From NCBI GenBank assembly GCA_050747525.1, contig JBOGOC010000026.1, positions 32,564 through 96,563 on the forward strand: DNA of 64,000 nt, written 5' to 3'. Source of the DNA: JBOGOC01 sp050747525. GTDB lineage: Bacteria; Acidobacteriota; Polarisedimenticolia; JACPZX01; DASXTC01. The notes beneath the pieces are model-generated. The model did not search any database and was not told the DNA's origin. It worked only from the letters and a program-made list of their open reading frames with translations. The translations under genes and the position numbers were made by a program. Positions 36,750 through 45,252 of this stretch are shown here, in pieces; the stretch's first letter is position 1; each line of letters begins with the position of its first letter.

Positions 36750-37901
36750 TCAGAAGGCATGGACCAGCTCGTGGCGGCGGTTGGGATGGACAATCGGCGT
36801 GCTCCAGAGTCGGCGATAGAGCTCACCCCACTGCGGCGGCAGCGTCTCCCGGTGGAAGAACAGCCGCTGGCTGAGCACTCGTCTCCAGGTCCACGGCTCG
36901 TCGGTCAGGCCCACCCTCATGGCCGGGGTGGCATGGTTGGGGCGTCTTTCCGACAGGCCTTTGATGAAGTTCCTCCACGCTGTGCCCAGGAAGAAGCGTT
37001 CCATCAGGGCGTTGATGCGACGTCCGAAGGCGATGGTCTCTCTGCGGTGATGGGCCATGGAGTGGCGGATGAGTGCGTGCAGAGCGTCCACCGGGAACAT
37101 CGCCCGGTCGCGCAGGATGGCCTGACGGCTGCGGGGTGACCCACGCGGGCCGCGCGGCGGGTTGGGGTGGCTTTCCAGGTGAAGACGGTCGACGAACCTT
37201 CTGGCAACGCGCACGTAGGCGCGGTGCCCATCGCCGACGACATGCAGGGGTTGTCCGTCGGCGGGGAGTCTGGTCAATGCTGTGAACAACCGATGCGTCG
37301 AGCCCGAGTAGCCGCCCCTGAGATGACGCACCGGCCGCCGGGAAAGCCGCTTGCGCTGGATGGCGGAGACAACCCCTGCGCGACGATGCGGCGCCGGGTC
37401 GAGAGCATACAGGAACCACGACCTGGCTCCCACGGCCGTGGCGACCCCGAAGGGATAGTCCTGTGTGAACTCGAAGGTCTCGAAGTGATCGATGATCACG
37501 GGCTCCTCACACGAGCCGGCCAGCTCACGCAGGCAGCGCGCGAGCAGCAGCAGCCCATGGCGCCCCAGTCGCGCGGACAACCGGGTGATGGTGGAAGGAG
37601 CACACCCCAGGCTGCGCGCGATCTGGCGGTGCGCAGAGCCGGCCAGAAGACCCGCAGCCGCCCGCCTCAGCAGCTCCGGGCGTTTGAGGTAGTACGACGT
37701 TGCGAATGTCTGACGTGAGAAGCCACGCCGGCACGTGAGGCACTGAAAGCGCGGGACGGCCCTGCGTCTGCGCGTGGCGAAGCAACCCTTGGAGCGGAAA
37801 CGAAACAGTGCCGGTTGACGGTGCGTGGAGCAGCCGGGCCAGGGACAGAACGGCGGAGTGAACGAGGAGTCCTGCTCGACCGGTGTGCCGGGCCAGTGCA
37901 T
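36750..37901 (-). CDS. Transposase with N-terminal zinc finger and DDE-type core
   Basis: Encodes 383 residues. The N-terminus has two cysteine pairs (C19/C24 and C54/C57, CPWPGC and CLTC), a likely zinc-binding DNA recognition module, followed by a helix-turn-helix (about 86-112, AHRQIARSLGCAPSTITRLSARLG). Candidate catalytic acids are D138 (VIIDHFETFEF), the aspartate in HVVGDGHRAYV, and the glutamate in NALMERFFLG, which would complete a DDE triad. The frame is uninterrupted and the terminal repeats are intact, so the element may still be able to move. There is no accessory gene or frameshift. Confidence 0.78.
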   Translation of the reverse strand: MHWPGTPVEQDSSFTPPFCPWPGCSTHRQPALFRFRSKGCFATRRRRAVPRFQCLTCRRGFSRQTFATSYYLKRPELLRRAAAGLLAGSAHRQIARSLGCAPSTITRLSARLGRHGLLLLARCLRELAGSCEEPVIIDHFETFEFTQDYPFGVATAVGARSWFLYALDPAPHRRAGVVSAIQRKRLSRRPVRHLRGGYSGSTHRLFTALTRLPADGQPLHVVGDGHRAYVRVARRFVDRLHLESHPNPPRGPRGSPRSRQAILRDRAMFPVDALHALIRHSMAHHRRETIAFGRRINALMERFFLGTAWRNFIKGLSERRPNHATPAMRVGLTDEPWTWRRVLSQRLFFHRETLPPQWGELYRRLWSTPIVHPNRRHELVHAF

Positions 37902-38024
37902 GCCGGTGTCATTTCAAGCAGCATGCCTCCAGACGGAAGTGCGCAAACTACTGCACGACAACAAGATCCGCGAAACTACACTTCACGCCCGTGTCCGTCT
38001 GCGGACGGATCCGCACTCACAGAA

Positions 38025-38042
38025 GCACAATCTGCGCGCCAC
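38025..38042 (-). repeat. Right terminal inverted repeat of the insertion sequence
   Basis: This 18-bp sequence is the exact reverse complement of 36606-36623, on the transposase 5' side. Confidence 0.88.
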
Positions 38043-38047
38043 TATGG

Positions 38048-41000
38048 TCAGAACAGCACCGACGCTCCGATCTCGAACCGCCGGCCGAAACGGCGCTCGC
38101 CGTCCACGATACCCCGCTTGTCCCGGTCCACCTGGTGCAGCACCAGCTCGTTGCGGTTCAGGAGGTTCTCTGCGGCCAGGAACCCCGTGATCTGCGTCTT
38201 TTCCGCGTTGAACCTCTTCTCGATCCGCATGTCCACGCCGAGCTGTGACTCGTTGCGCTGGTCGTTGAACGTGCCGGTCACCGAGAAGACCCGTTGCGGC
38301 GTGAGCAGAGAATGGTCGTCATAGTCCTCCGTGTTGGCGACGAGGCTGTACGGCAGGCCGGACGCCCAGGTGAGAGCCGTGCCGACGAGGACCTCGTGGG
38401 CCAGATGGGCCACGGCCTGGAACTTGAAGATGTGCCGCTGGTCGTACCCGAGGTAGCCGCTCGCCTTGTCCGACACGGCCGGGTCGTTCCCCACCACGCT
38501 CGTGAACGACCCGGAGTCCCCCTCGGCCTTGGACCAGGTGTAGGAGCCCTGCATCTGCCAGTTCCGGTGCAGTCGCTTGCGCAGGGTCAGCTCCCAGGCG
38601 CGGTAGTGCGAAGCGTTGAAGTTGCCCACGCGGAGGACTTGGTTGAAATGAGGATTGAGCGTGTAGAGATCCGGCGCTCCGTTGCGCCGGATGGTCGCGG
38701 TGGGCTGGCCGAAGACGTTGGTCCCGAAGACGATGCTGCCGAACCGGTCCATCTCGAGCTGGCCGTTGTCGCCGCAGATGAGCTGCGGATCGACCCCGTA
38801 CACGTCCCGGAAGCCCGGGCACGTGATGTGGTTGATGTCCACGTCCTGCAGCAGGTCGTTCGCCTGGCGGGAGATCCAGGTGAGTGCGATCGACCATTCG
38901 GGGGCCAGCTCGCGCTCGAATCCGGCCGTGAACTCGTCCGTGTAGGGAGTGGCCAGATCGCGATCCGTCTGGGGGACCGAGATGGCGCTGCTGAGAGGGC
39001 GGGAAAGTTCGCGAGGCAGCGCCTGTCCCGAAAGGGTCTGATCCAGGTGCCAGGTGGCCGTCCAGCTCACCGGCTTCTGATCGGTGACGACCGCTCCGAG
39101 GAAGAGCCTGTCGTAGTAGCGCCCATAGGTGCCGTACAGCTTCGTCTTGCCGTCGCTCCAGGGATCCCACGACAGGCTGAGTCGGGGAGACAGATTCGTG
39201 TTGTCGATGCCGAAGCTCTCGTAGGTCCGCTCCTGCGCGATGGTGTAGGGAGCCTGCAGGATGATGTCCCTCTCTACCCCGTTGATGTCGATGCGGCCGT
39301 CGTGATTGACATCGAACTGAAGGGCCGGGGAGTCGGGCAGGGGGGTGAAGGGCGCCGACATGACTCCGTTGTTGCGCCCCGGCGTATGGGTACACGAAAA
39401 ACCCGCCGCGATGGCCGCCTCGCACACCATGTCGAACCGGCGCTGCGCCTCGACCGCCTCGGCGCGGGGATCGAACCCGCGGGGACCGAATGATGTCACG
39501 TACTCCCGGTCGACTCGCAGTCCCAGGTTCAGCGTCAAGTTGGGCCGCAGCTTCCAGGAATCCTGGACGTAGGCCCCCAGGTTGAAGCTCTCGGCGAAGA
39601 GCGGTGTCTGGACGGGATCGAAGACCTGGATGAAGATGTCGCCCCCCTTCAGGTCCGGACTGACCTCGTCAGGGCAGTTCGCGGGGTCCTCCGGGTAGCT
39701 GCATGTCTTGTCGGTGACCACGGGATTGATGACCAGGTTCTCATTGTAGGTCTCCGACTCGAAGAGGAGACCGGTCTTGATGCCGTGCTGCCCCAGATGG
39801 TCCTCCAGCGTGTAGGAAAAGTCGGCCTTCATCGTCGCCCGGGCCAGATCCACCGCGCTGCGCACGTGGTACGCACCGTCCTCTCCTTCGTCGCCCAGGC
39901 GCCGCAAGGGGTCGTCATCGCAGTTCACCGACCGGCACGGAAGGTGCACGGTCAGGGCGCCGCTGCCGTCGATGACCTGCTCGGTCTGGACGATCCGGAA
40001 CTGGTCGGAGACCGGGTCGATCTCGGTGCGCGAGTCGAGGTAGGAGAAGACGACCTGCAGGAGAAGGGAGGGCGACAGAATGGCCGTCCACGTGAGCTGG
40101 GGGATGGTCGCGTCCGTGCTGACCATGAAGTCGGTCTCGGGCGCGATGGTCGGTCCGATGTAGTTGCCCAGCAGCTCGACCGGGCCCTGGCTGACCTGGA
40201 AAGCCAGCTTGTGCCTGTCGGATGTCTGCCAGGTCAGCTTTGCAAAGTTGCGCCACCCTTCGATGCTCTGCAGCGCGTGCGTGCCGTCGTCGAAGATGAC
40301 CGGCTTCTCTTCGTCCAGCCGCTCCAGCGACGCGAAGTACCACAGGCGGTCCTTCACCACGGGGCCGCCCAGAGTGGCGTACACATCCACATCCCGGAAC
40401 TGGATGGCGTCCTGGTCGGTCGCGCCCCTTCCATCCAGGAAGTTCGAGCGGTAGAACAGCTTGAACGAGCCCGAGAGGTCGTTCCCGCCGGACTTGGTGA
40501 TGACGTTGGCGAACCCGCCGTCCGCCCGTCCATACTCCGCCGTGGCCCCGCCCGTGATGACCTCCAGATCCGCCACGGTCTCCAGGTTGATGCTCTGGCC
40601 GGTGTGCCCGGTCAGCGGGTCGTTGACGCTGGTCCCGTCCACGCGAAGCTGCAGCCCCGTGTCGCGAGCCCCCCGCACGTTGACGTTGCCGTCGCCATCC
40701 GGGTCTGTCACGCCGGGGGCCAGCGTCAGCAATTCCGCGAACGACCGCCCCACCAGCGGGATCCCCTCGATGAACTCCTCGTTGAACGAGGTCTTCACCG
40801 ACGTGCTCTCCGTGTCCACCATCTCGCCGCGCGCCTCCACCTTCACCGTCTCCTGCAGCTCCGCGGACGGCTTCAAGGACAGGTCCAGGCGCATCTCGCG
40901 GCCCGGCTTCAGATCCAGCGGCCCTGCCTCCACCGTGGCATAGCCGGGGACCGAGGCCACCAGCACGTAGTCGCTGCCGGGAGGGAGGCTCATGAACCTG

Positions 41001-41206
41001 AAGCTCCCTTCCAGATCGGTGACCCCCGACTGGGATCCGGCCGGGGCGGAGGCCGAGGAGAGCTTCATGGTCACTCCGGGGACGGGAGAGCCGGTCTCGT
41101 CGAGCACCCGGCCCCGGATCCCGGCCGTGGAGGGCGTCTGGGCCATGGCCGCCGTGACCGTGGCAACGATGGCCACGAGCAGGCACAGTGGTCTCACCAG
41201 TACCAT
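38048..41206 (-). CDS. Oar-like TonB-dependent receptor
   Basis: Encodes 1052 residues with a signal peptide (about 1-22). A carboxypeptidase-regulatory domain (about 26-112, GIRGRVLDETGSPVPGVTMKLSS) precedes a TonB plug (about 125-240, IPLVGRSFAELLTLAPGVTDPDG...NVRGARDTGLQLRVDG, then ATAEYGRADGGFANVITKSGGND), and a long beta-barrel ends in phenylalanine (EIGASVLF), the usual signal for outer-membrane insertion. It probably imports a large substrate or exports cargo with TonB energy. It overlaps the upstream barrel protein by 13 bp; a GTG at 41197 that would overlap by 4 bp is an alternative start. An insertion sequence abuts its 3' end. Confidence 0.9.
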   Translation of the reverse strand: MVLVRPLCLLVAIVATVTAAMAQTPSTAGIRGRVLDETGSPVPGVTMKLSSASAPAGSQSGVTDLEGSFRFMSLPPGSDYVLVASVPGYATVEAGPLDLKPGREMRLDLSLKPSAELQETVKVEARGEMVDTESTSVKTSFNEEFIEGIPLVGRSFAELLTLAPGVTDPDGDGNVNVRGARDTGLQLRVDGTSVNDPLTGHTGQSINLETVADLEVITGGATAEYGRADGGFANVITKSGGNDLSGSFKLFYRSNFLDGRGATDQDAIQFRDVDVYATLGGPVVKDRLWYFASLERLDEEKPVIFDDGTHALQSIEGWRNFAKLTWQTSDRHKLAFQVSQGPVELLGNYIGPTIAPETDFMVSTDATIPQLTWTAILSPSLLLQVVFSYLDSRTEIDPVSDQFRIVQTEQVIDGSGALTVHLPCRSVNCDDDPLRRLGDEGEDGAYHVRSAVDLARATMKADFSYTLEDHLGQHGIKTGLLFESETYNENLVINPVVTDKTCSYPEDPANCPDEVSPDLKGGDIFIQVFDPVQTPLFAESFNLGAYVQDSWKLRPNLTLNLGLRVDREYVTSFGPRGFDPRAEAVEAQRRFDMVCEAAIAAGFSCTHTPGRNNGVMSAPFTPLPDSPALQFDVNHDGRIDINGVERDIILQAPYTIAQERTYESFGIDNTNLSPRLSLSWDPWSDGKTKLYGTYGRYYDRLFLGAVVTDQKPVSWTATWHLDQTLSGQALPRELSRPLSSAISVPQTDRDLATPYTDEFTAGFERELAPEWSIALTWISRQANDLLQDVDINHITCPGFRDVYGVDPQLICGDNGQLEMDRFGSIVFGTNVFGQPTATIRRNGAPDLYTLNPHFNQVLRVGNFNASHYRAWELTLRKRLHRNWQMQGSYTWSKAEGDSGSFTSVVGNDPAVSDKASGYLGYDQRHIFKFQAVAHLAHEVLVGTALTWASGLPYSLVANTEDYDDHSLLTPQRVFSVTGTFNDQRNESQLGVDMRIEKRFNAEKTQITGFLAAENLLNRNELVLHQVDRDKRGIVDGERRFGRRFEIGASVLF

Positions 41207-42375
41207 CGCATCCCCAGCTGAACGTGGAAGCCGCTCAGGTCGATCTCCCCCGCCTGGACGATCATCATGCCCGAGGGATTGACCAGGCCCGCGTCGTAGC
41301 AGGCGTCGTACTGGCCGTTTTCGTCGATGTCAACGCCGGTCTGTCCGGGCCCATAGTGGCCTGTGCCGAAATTGGGACCGCAGGCGTAGCGTATCTCCGG
41401 GTTCAGGATGTTCCACGTATTGGGCGGCCGCCTCTCATCGTTGAAAACCCGCAGCGAGCCGTCCGGGTGGTACAGGGCGGGAGGCCAGTACTCGAAGTTC
41501 ACCTGATCCTCCGGCCCCGTATCCTCAATCTTGACCAGATTGCGGGCGCCGTAGGTCCACACCTCGCCTCCCAGTGTCAGGCTGAAAGGGCTCTGGTAAT
41601 GGAGGTATCGCACTTCGCCGACCAGGCTCATGTGCTCGCTCATGGCGTACTCCAGGCCGGCGGACAGGTGCCATTCCCAGGAGTCCTCGATGTCGAAGCT
41701 CAGGGTGTACAAATCGAACGGCTGAGCGCCATCGTCGACGAAACGGTCCAGGTCGTACTGAGGCGTGATGTTCACTCCCGACTCGTCGAACATCTGTTTG
41801 ATATGCAGGGTGTCGATCGTCCGGTTCAGCTCGAGGAGGTCGTCCGTCGGTTCGAATTCCATGAAGACCCGTCCTACGCCCGCCCCGATGAACGGGTTGA
41901 GCACGCTGTCCTTGCGGAAGCGGAGGATTCCGGTGAGAGACACGGGGATCTGGGTCATCACGCCGGCCGTCAAGGGAGAGGAGAACTCGCGCGTGACGAC
42001 GGTATTCAGCGCAAAAAGACTTCCCGTCAGGCTCCCGGGGTACGTCTCCTCCCGGTAGACGTCCACCGACCCCACCTCCCCCTTGAAGTAGCCGAGGTCG
42101 AGCTGCAGCGTGAAGGATTCCGTGAAACCGAACCCGCCCTGCATCCCGAGCTGGACGGTGTCGTCCAGGTTCATCTCGCGGGTGACGAAGTCATCGGGGC
42201 GCGGGTCCCCTTCCAGATTCGCGTGGTTCTGCACGGCGTCCGCGGTGGTGTGGTAAGAGAGGGTTCCCCCGATGAACCACAGATGGCGAACGTCCTTGGC
42301 CAGAGTCGGATTGCTGGACAGCAGGACTCCGACGCACGCAAGCAGCGCGGGCCCAATCAGTCTGCTCCAGCTCAC
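41194..42375 (-). CDS. Outer-membrane beta-barrel protein
   Basis: Encodes 393 residues. GTG at 42375 is preferred: AGGAG lies 7 nt before it and a signal peptide follows at once (MSWSRLIGPALLACVGVLLS, cleavage near TLA). The longer frame to 42441 would add an unlikely 22-residue lead. The remainder alternates polar and hydrophobic residues like an OmpA/OmpW-type barrel (FTESFTLQLDLGYFKGEVGSV, SLTGILRFRKDSVLNPFIGAGVGRVF, EWHLSAGLEYAMSEHMSLVGEVRYLHY) and ends FHVQLGMRWYW, an aromatic insertion signal. It is the first gene of a receptor operon and could supply a partner pore. Its ligand is unknown. Confidence 0.75.
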   Translation of the reverse strand: MSWSRLIGPALLACVGVLLSSNPTLAKDVRHLWFIGGTLSYHTTADAVQNHANLEGDPRPDDFVTREMNLDDTVQLGMQGGFGFTESFTLQLDLGYFKGEVGSVDVYREETYPGSLTGSLFALNTVVTREFSSPLTAGVMTQIPVSLTGILRFRKDSVLNPFIGAGVGRVFMEFEPTDDLLELNRTIDTLHIKQMFDESGVNITPQYDLDRFVDDGAQPFDLYTLSFDIEDSWEWHLSAGLEYAMSEHMSLVGEVRYLHYQSPFSLTLGGEVWTYGARNLVKIEDTGPEDQVNFEYWPPALYHPDGSLRVFNDERRPPNTWNILNPEIRYACGPNFGTGHYGPGQTGVDIDENGQYDACYDAGLVNPSGMMIVQAGEIDLSGFHVQLGMRWYW

Positions 42376-42395
42376 ACCACGGCTCCTGGATGGGG

Positions 42396-42413
42396 GGCAG
42401 AATTCCGGCCAAG
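42396..42413 (-). promoter_or_regulatory. Sigma54-like (-24/-12) motif upstream of the outer-membrane operon, weak
   Basis: On the minus strand TTGG, ten bases, then GC (GG-N10-GC, 42410-42397) matches the -24/-12 core of sigma54 promoters. The predicted start near 42385 would fall inside the ribosome-binding site (42387-42383), which argues against it. A sigma-70-like TATTCT (42417-42412) overlaps the same place and would leave a 30-nt leader. Confidence 0.3.
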
Positions 42414-42463
42414 AATACCTGATCTTCCGCGGTAACTGCATCCCTGAAGTTCGCAGCGAGGTC

Positions 42464-43909
42464 CTACTTGGGTCGCAGGCCGTAGAGCTTCATCCGCTGC
42501 TGCAGATGGACGCGGGAGATGCCGAGGCGGCGTGCGGCATGGGTCACGTTGCCGTCCTCGAGCTTCAGCGCCCTCCGGATGGCCAGCACCTCCGCGGCCA
42601 TGCGCGCGCGGCGGCCCGACTCCGACAGGGGCAAGCCCGGATCCAGCGCCAGGTGGAGGTCGAGCATCACCGGAGCCGGGGCATCGGGGCGGCCGGCCGC
42701 CCGGTGCGCCAGATCGGGCAGGTCGGTGACGTCGATCGCGGGGCCGTGGGTGCGCCTCACCGCACGCTCGATGTGTTCCTCAAGCTCGCGGATGTTCCCG
42801 GGCCATCCATACCGCTGCATCAGCGAGGCCGCGGCCGGAGTGAGCCCCACGATGGCGCGATGGTGGATCTTCGCGAACCGATCGAGGATCGCGCCCGCCA
42901 GCGCCGGGATGTCTTCCTGCCGCTCGCGCAGCGGGGGCAGGCGGATGGCCAGAACGCCGATCCGTTCGTAGAAGTCACTCCGCATTCCACCGTGCGCCGC
43001 GTCGTCGTGGATGTCCTGGGTGGAGCCGGCCACCAGACGCACGTCGGCCGATATCTTCGTGGATGAATCCACGGGAGTGATGACGGCGTCCCGTCCGGCC
43101 GCCATCAGATCGAGCAGCATCGACTGCATCGCGGAGCTCAGGATGGCGACGTCCTCCAGATAGAGTGTCCCGCCGTGAGCCAGCTCCAGGACCCCCGGGC
43201 GGACCGAAGTGCCGAACAGCTCCTCGCGCACCGCGTCCTCGTCGAGGGTGCCCAGCGGACACTTCACGAAGGGGCCCTGCCGCCGCGGGCTCCGGGGGTG
43301 GGCATGGATGGATCGAGCCACCACGTGCTTGCCGCTCCCCACCTCTCCGGTGACCAGCGCGGGAGCGGAGACCCCGGCCGCCCTCTCCACCAGGCGCACC
43401 ACCGAGGCCATGGCGTCCCCCGCGCCCAGCATCCGCTCCAGGTCCCGCTCGGAGGGATCGAAGCGCGCCTCGCGATCCACCGCGCGGGCGTAGTGAAGCG
43501 CCTGGGCGATCACGGGCTCCAGCGCCTGAAGATCGCAGCCCGGAACGGTCAGGTAGGCTCCGGCGTGCGACAGGGCCCGCGCGGCGGCGGGCTCGGCGAC
43601 TCCGGCCACCACCACGGGGAGGAGCAGGGCCATGCGGGAAAGCAGCTCGCGCCCCGCCTTGTCCAGCCCCCTTTCGGCCGCGTGCGCGGGGGCCACCAGG
43701 ACGGCGATCTCGTGGTCGCCCGCCGACGCGGCGGCGACCGCCTCGGCGGCGGTGGCCGCCGTGTGAACGAGATGCCCGGCCGCCTGCAGCGCTTCCACGC
43801 AGGCGCCCCAGGGCGCGTCCGACGACGTGGCCACGTTCGACGACGTGGGCACCACGAGCAGCCGGCCCAGCGCCGGCTCACCCCGCCGGTTCGCTCCGGC
43901 AGGGGTCAT
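42464..43909 (-). CDS. Sigma54-activator-like AAA+ regulator lacking the GAFTGA loop
   Basis: Encodes 481 residues. A pseudo-receiver-like N-terminus (about 15-140) lacks an obvious phosphoacceptor aspartate. The AAA+ core has a changed Walker A (GEVGSGKH, 188-195; H where E is usual), a changed Walker B (GGTLYLEDV, 246-254; LDEI is usual), an intact arginine-finger region (SDFYERIGVLAIRLPPLRERQEDIP) and a Fis-type helix-turn-helix at the end (LKLEDGNVTHAARRLGISRVHLQQRMKLYGL). The stretch ELFGTSVRPGVLELAHGGT has lost the GAFTGA segment that contacts sigma54. ATG 43909 overlaps tldE's stop. It may work as a DNA-binding regulator independent of sigma54. Confidence 0.8.
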   Translation of the reverse strand: MTPAGANRRGEPALGRLLVVPTSSNVATSSDAPWGACVEALQAAGHLVHTAATAAEAVAAASAGDHEIAVLVAPAHAAERGLDKAGRELLSRMALLLPVVVAGVAEPAAARALSHAGAYLTVPGCDLQALEPVIAQALHYARAVDREARFDPSERDLERMLGAGDAMASVVRLVERAAGVSAPALVTGEVGSGKHVVARSIHAHPRSPRRQGPFVKCPLGTLDEDAVREELFGTSVRPGVLELAHGGTLYLEDVAILSSAMQSMLLDLMAAGRDAVITPVDSSTKISADVRLVAGSTQDIHDDAAHGGMRSDFYERIGVLAIRLPPLRERQEDIPALAGAILDRFAKIHHRAIVGLTPAAASLMQRYGWPGNIRELEEHIERAVRRTHGPAIDVTDLPDLAHRAAGRPDAPAPVMLDLHLALDPGLPLSESGRRARMAAEVLAIRRALKLEDGNVTHAARRLGISRVHLQQRMKLYGLRPK

Positions 43910-45252
43910 GTGCCGCTGACGCTGATGTCCATCAGGAGCGTCGAGGACCCCGCGCCTCCCCCGGGCATGAACCTCAGGTCGGTCCCCACGCCGCCCACGG
44001 AGGAGAGCAGATCCAGGACGTTCCCCGCGATGGCGACGCGCTCCACCGGATGAGCGGGCTGCCCTCCCCTCAGCGCCAGACCCGCGGCGCCCAGGGAGAA
44101 GTCTCCCGAGATGGGGTCGATGGTGTGCAGCCCCATGACCTCGGTGATCAGGAAGCCGTCGCCGGCTTCGGCCAGGAGCGACTCGCGCGTGGCCCCGGTG
44201 GGCTGCAGGTACAGATTGGAAGGACCGATCCGGGGCGGAGACTTCCACGACGCGCGGAACGCGTTGCCGGTGGGGGCGGACGACATCCTCTCGGACGTGT
44301 AGCTGGAGTGAAGAAAACCCTTCAGCACGCCCCCCTCGATGAGCATGCTGCAGCGCGTGGCCACCCCCTCGCCGTCGTAGGGGGCGGAGTGATCGCCGCC
44401 GTGAGCCCGCCCGTCGTCCAGCAGCGTCACCTTGGCGCTGGCGGACGGCTTGCCCAGGCGGGAGGCCATCAGCGACTTTCCCTTGAGCACGTTGTCGGCG
44501 TGCAGGGCCGGAGAGATCGCCTCCACGAGGCTGGCGGCCACCACCGGGTCGAGCACCAGATGGGCCCGGCGCGAGGGGGCGGGCTTCGCGCCCAGCTTGG
44601 CCACCGCGCGCAGCGCCGCTTCGCGGCCCACGGCGGCCGGATCGATCCCGCCGAAGCGCACGGCGAAGTCCGCATGCCATCCGCTCTGCAGCTCCGATCG
44701 CTCCTCGGCGGTCACCTCGATGGAGACATAGGCGCGGCTGAACGGCCAGGCGCGGCGGATCCCCGCCGTGCTGGCCACCCCGACCCGTCCCACCACGTCG
44801 GTGTAGCGTCCCTGGCGCACGCGGGTCACGCGCGGATCGGCGGCGCGCGCCGATTCCTCCAGGCGCTTCGCGGCGCGGATCTTCTCCTGGGGATCGACGC
44901 GCGCCAGCGACGCGTCGTAGATCTCGGGCTCCGGAGTCGGCGACTCGTCCTTCTCGGGGAGCACGGCGTGCTCGTCGGGGTCGGAGCGGGGCAGCAGATC
45001 GCGCGCCATGGCGGCAGCCTCTCTCAGCCCCTCCGCGGAGACGTCCGCGGTGTAGGCGAAGCCGATCCTCCCGGCGTCGAACAGGCGCAGGCCGGCCCCG
45101 CGCACCTCCTGCGCCTCGAGGCTCTCGATGGCGCCGCCCGACACGGTGACGGAGAAGATGGCGTGGTCCTCGAGGTAGATCTCCCCTGCCACCCGGGTCC
45201 CGCGCATCACCTCCAGGGCCGTGTCCAGGATCGCCTCCAGGTCGCGCGTCAT
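43906..45252 (-). CDS. tldE: TldE/PmbA-type protein (non-catalytic subunit of TldD/TldE protease)
   Basis: Encodes 448 residues. It pairs with TldD in a heterodimer that cleaves peptides, as in microcin B17 maturation and antitoxin degradation. The N-terminal domain (GEIYLEDHAIFSVTVSGGAIESLEAQEVRGAGLRLF) and C-terminal blocks (HLVLDPVVAASLVEAISPAL, GEGVATRCSMLIEGGVLKGFLHSSYTS, GDFSLGAAGLALRGGQPAHPVERVAIAGN) match the family. The HExxxH metal motif found in TldD is absent, as expected. It overlaps both the tldD and regulator genes by 4 bp. Substrates are not evident, since no microcin precursor was seen nearby. Confidence 0.9.
   Translation of the reverse strand: MTRDLEAILDTALEVMRGTRVAGEIYLEDHAIFSVTVSGGAIESLEAQEVRGAGLRLFDAGRIGFAYTADVSAEGLREAAAMARDLLPRSDPDEHAVLPEKDESPTPEPEIYDASLARVDPQEKIRAAKRLEESARAADPRVTRVRQGRYTDVVGRVGVASTAGIRRAWPFSRAYVSIEVTAEERSELQSGWHADFAVRFGGIDPAAVGREAALRAVAKLGAKPAPSRRAHLVLDPVVAASLVEAISPALHADNVLKGKSLMASRLGKPSASAKVTLLDDGRAHGGDHSAPYDGEGVATRCSMLIEGGVLKGFLHSSYTSERMSSAPTGNAFRASWKSPPRIGPSNLYLQPTGATRESLLAEAGDGFLITEVMGLHTIDPISGDFSLGAAGLALRGGQPAHPVERVAIAGNVLDLLSSVGGVGTDLRFMPGGGAGSSTLLMDISVSGT

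Larger units (their letters stand above)
36606..38042 (-). mobile_element. Complete insertion sequence, 1437 bp, with 18-bp perfect terminal inverted repeats
   Basis: The ends are identical inverted 18-mers, GTGGCGCGCAGATTGTGC at 36606-36623 and its reverse complement at 38025-38042. Three more bases (CAT) match beyond one mismatch on each side. One transposase gene fills the element. No clean target-site duplication is visible; a 2-bp AT is possible if the ends are shifted by one base. The family is not certain: the zinc-finger/HTH/DDE layout recalls IS1 and IS1595 types. The right end lies 5 bp after the receptor's stop codon and the left end 55 bp before the RMD1-family start. Confidence 0.85.

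Noticed and set aside
38048..38100. Receptor gene disrupted by the insertion sequence
   Set aside because: The receptor's frame ends with a normal aromatic barrel signal and its own stop 5 bp before the element, so the gene is complete.
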